Source: Myxococcales bacterium
Lineage (GTDB): Bacteria > Myxococcota_A > Polyangia > Haliangiales > Haliangiaceae
Length of the DNA: 35,879 nucleotides
Direction of reading: 5' to 3'
NCBI GenBank assembly: GCA_016794525.1
Contig: JAEUJY010000128.1
Span: 1 to 35,879 of the forward strand
Below the pieces are notes generated by a model. The model worked only from the letters and a program-made list of their open reading frames with translations. It was not told the DNA's origin and ran no database searches. Positions within the stretch are counted from its first letter, which is position 1; each line of letters opens with the position of its first letter. Of the stretch, positions 35,691 to 35,879 are shown piece after piece. The position numbers and the translations under genes are program-made.

Positions 35691-35879
35691 CGGCCGCTCC
35701 GGCCGCGGCGCCGCCGCGGCGCGTGGCGCCGGCGCTGGACCGCGGGCGTCTCGTCGGGCGGCCGCACCGTCACCACCATCGCGCGCGCCGGCGGCAGCAC
35801 CCGCGCCACCACCCGCGCCACCGCGGCGGCGTCGACCGGCGCGCGCGCGCCGAACAGCTCGGCCGCGGCGAGGGCGTCG
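35687..35879 (-). CDS. C-terminal fragment, probably an M16-family metallopeptidase
   Basis: 64 codons run into the right edge, with the N-terminus outside. The visible end DALAAAELFGARAPVDAAAVARVVARVLPPARAMVVTVRPP resembles the closing helix and strand of M16 (insulinase/PqqL-type) peptidases, then a very Arg-rich tail (RRRHAPRRRRGRSGR). Family call is a guess from the last domain. Stop TGA overlaps the CPBP GTG. Confidence 0.4.
   Translation of the reverse strand, partial: DALAAAELFGARAPVDAAAVARVVARVLPPARAMVVTVRPPDETPAVQRRRHAPRRRRGRSGR

Overview
The window is very GC-rich, gene-dense chromosome with strong third-position G/C bias. Gene content points to a myxobacterium or close relative (Myxococcota, possibly the Haliangium/Kofleriaceae side; this is inference, with no marker gene to settle it). 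Supporting signs are a DUF4215/Myxococcus-type Cys-rich lipoprotein, paralogous DnaK/J proteins, FIST-kinase signalling, a histone H1-like Lys/Ala/Pro tail, and an orphan phage-tail-tube-like protein.

Layout. 1-3960 (minus): a J-domain/TPR protein, a divergent DnaK paralogue and a partial acidic protein, probably one chaperone unit. 4026-7211 (minus): arginine genes argB, argD and argF, with a tRNA-Leu(UAA) on the opposite strand between argB and argD. 7269-7709 (plus): Cys-rich lipoprotein. 7759-10354 (minus): DoxX-like membrane protein, hslV, hslU. 10379-11772 (minus): a compositionally milder cassette holding a JAB/DUF4329-like putative metallopeptidase toxin and a small lipoprotein. 11941-13882: a sugar-epimerase-like NAD-binding protein (plus) convergent with and overlapping xerC (minus). 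13956-22440 (minus): a partial complex I operon nuoE-F-J-K-L-M-N without nuoG, H or I. 22678-23595 (plus): PlsC-like acyltransferase. 23612-27127 (minus): sensor kinase, OmpR-type regulator, DUF2007-like protein and small outer-membrane-barrel protein. 27341-28342 (plus): zinc-ribbon/Tudor-like/H1-tail protein. 28480-30692 (minus): FIST sensor and soluble histidine kinase. 30825-32083 (plus): zinc-ribbon-ParA ATPase and ribbon-helix-helix partner. 32107-33848 (minus): an 88-residue unknown protein and a double-SH3/beta-barrel protein. 34071-34997 (plus): double gp19-like tail tube protein. 35022-35879 (minus): CPBP intramembrane protease and the C-terminus of a probable M16 peptidase.

How it works together. 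Housekeeping blocks (arginine synthesis, HslVU proteolysis, respiration, chromosome dimer resolution) alternate with accessory modules. Eleven gene pairs share four-base GTGA/ATGA stop-start overlaps, so translational coupling is the dominant operon architecture. Several first genes have a TAnnnT -10-like box only 6-9 bases before the start codon, which suggests leaderless mRNAs. No intergenic stretch exceeds 300 bases; the longest are 22441-22677, 33849-34070 and 27128-27340. I saw no CRISPR array, insertion sequence, rRNA or prophage. The best candidates for something undescribed are the JAB/lipoprotein cassette, the zinc-ribbon ParA/RHH pair, the zinc-ribbon/Tudor/H1 protein, and the unusual periplasmic extensions on NuoL and NuoJ.
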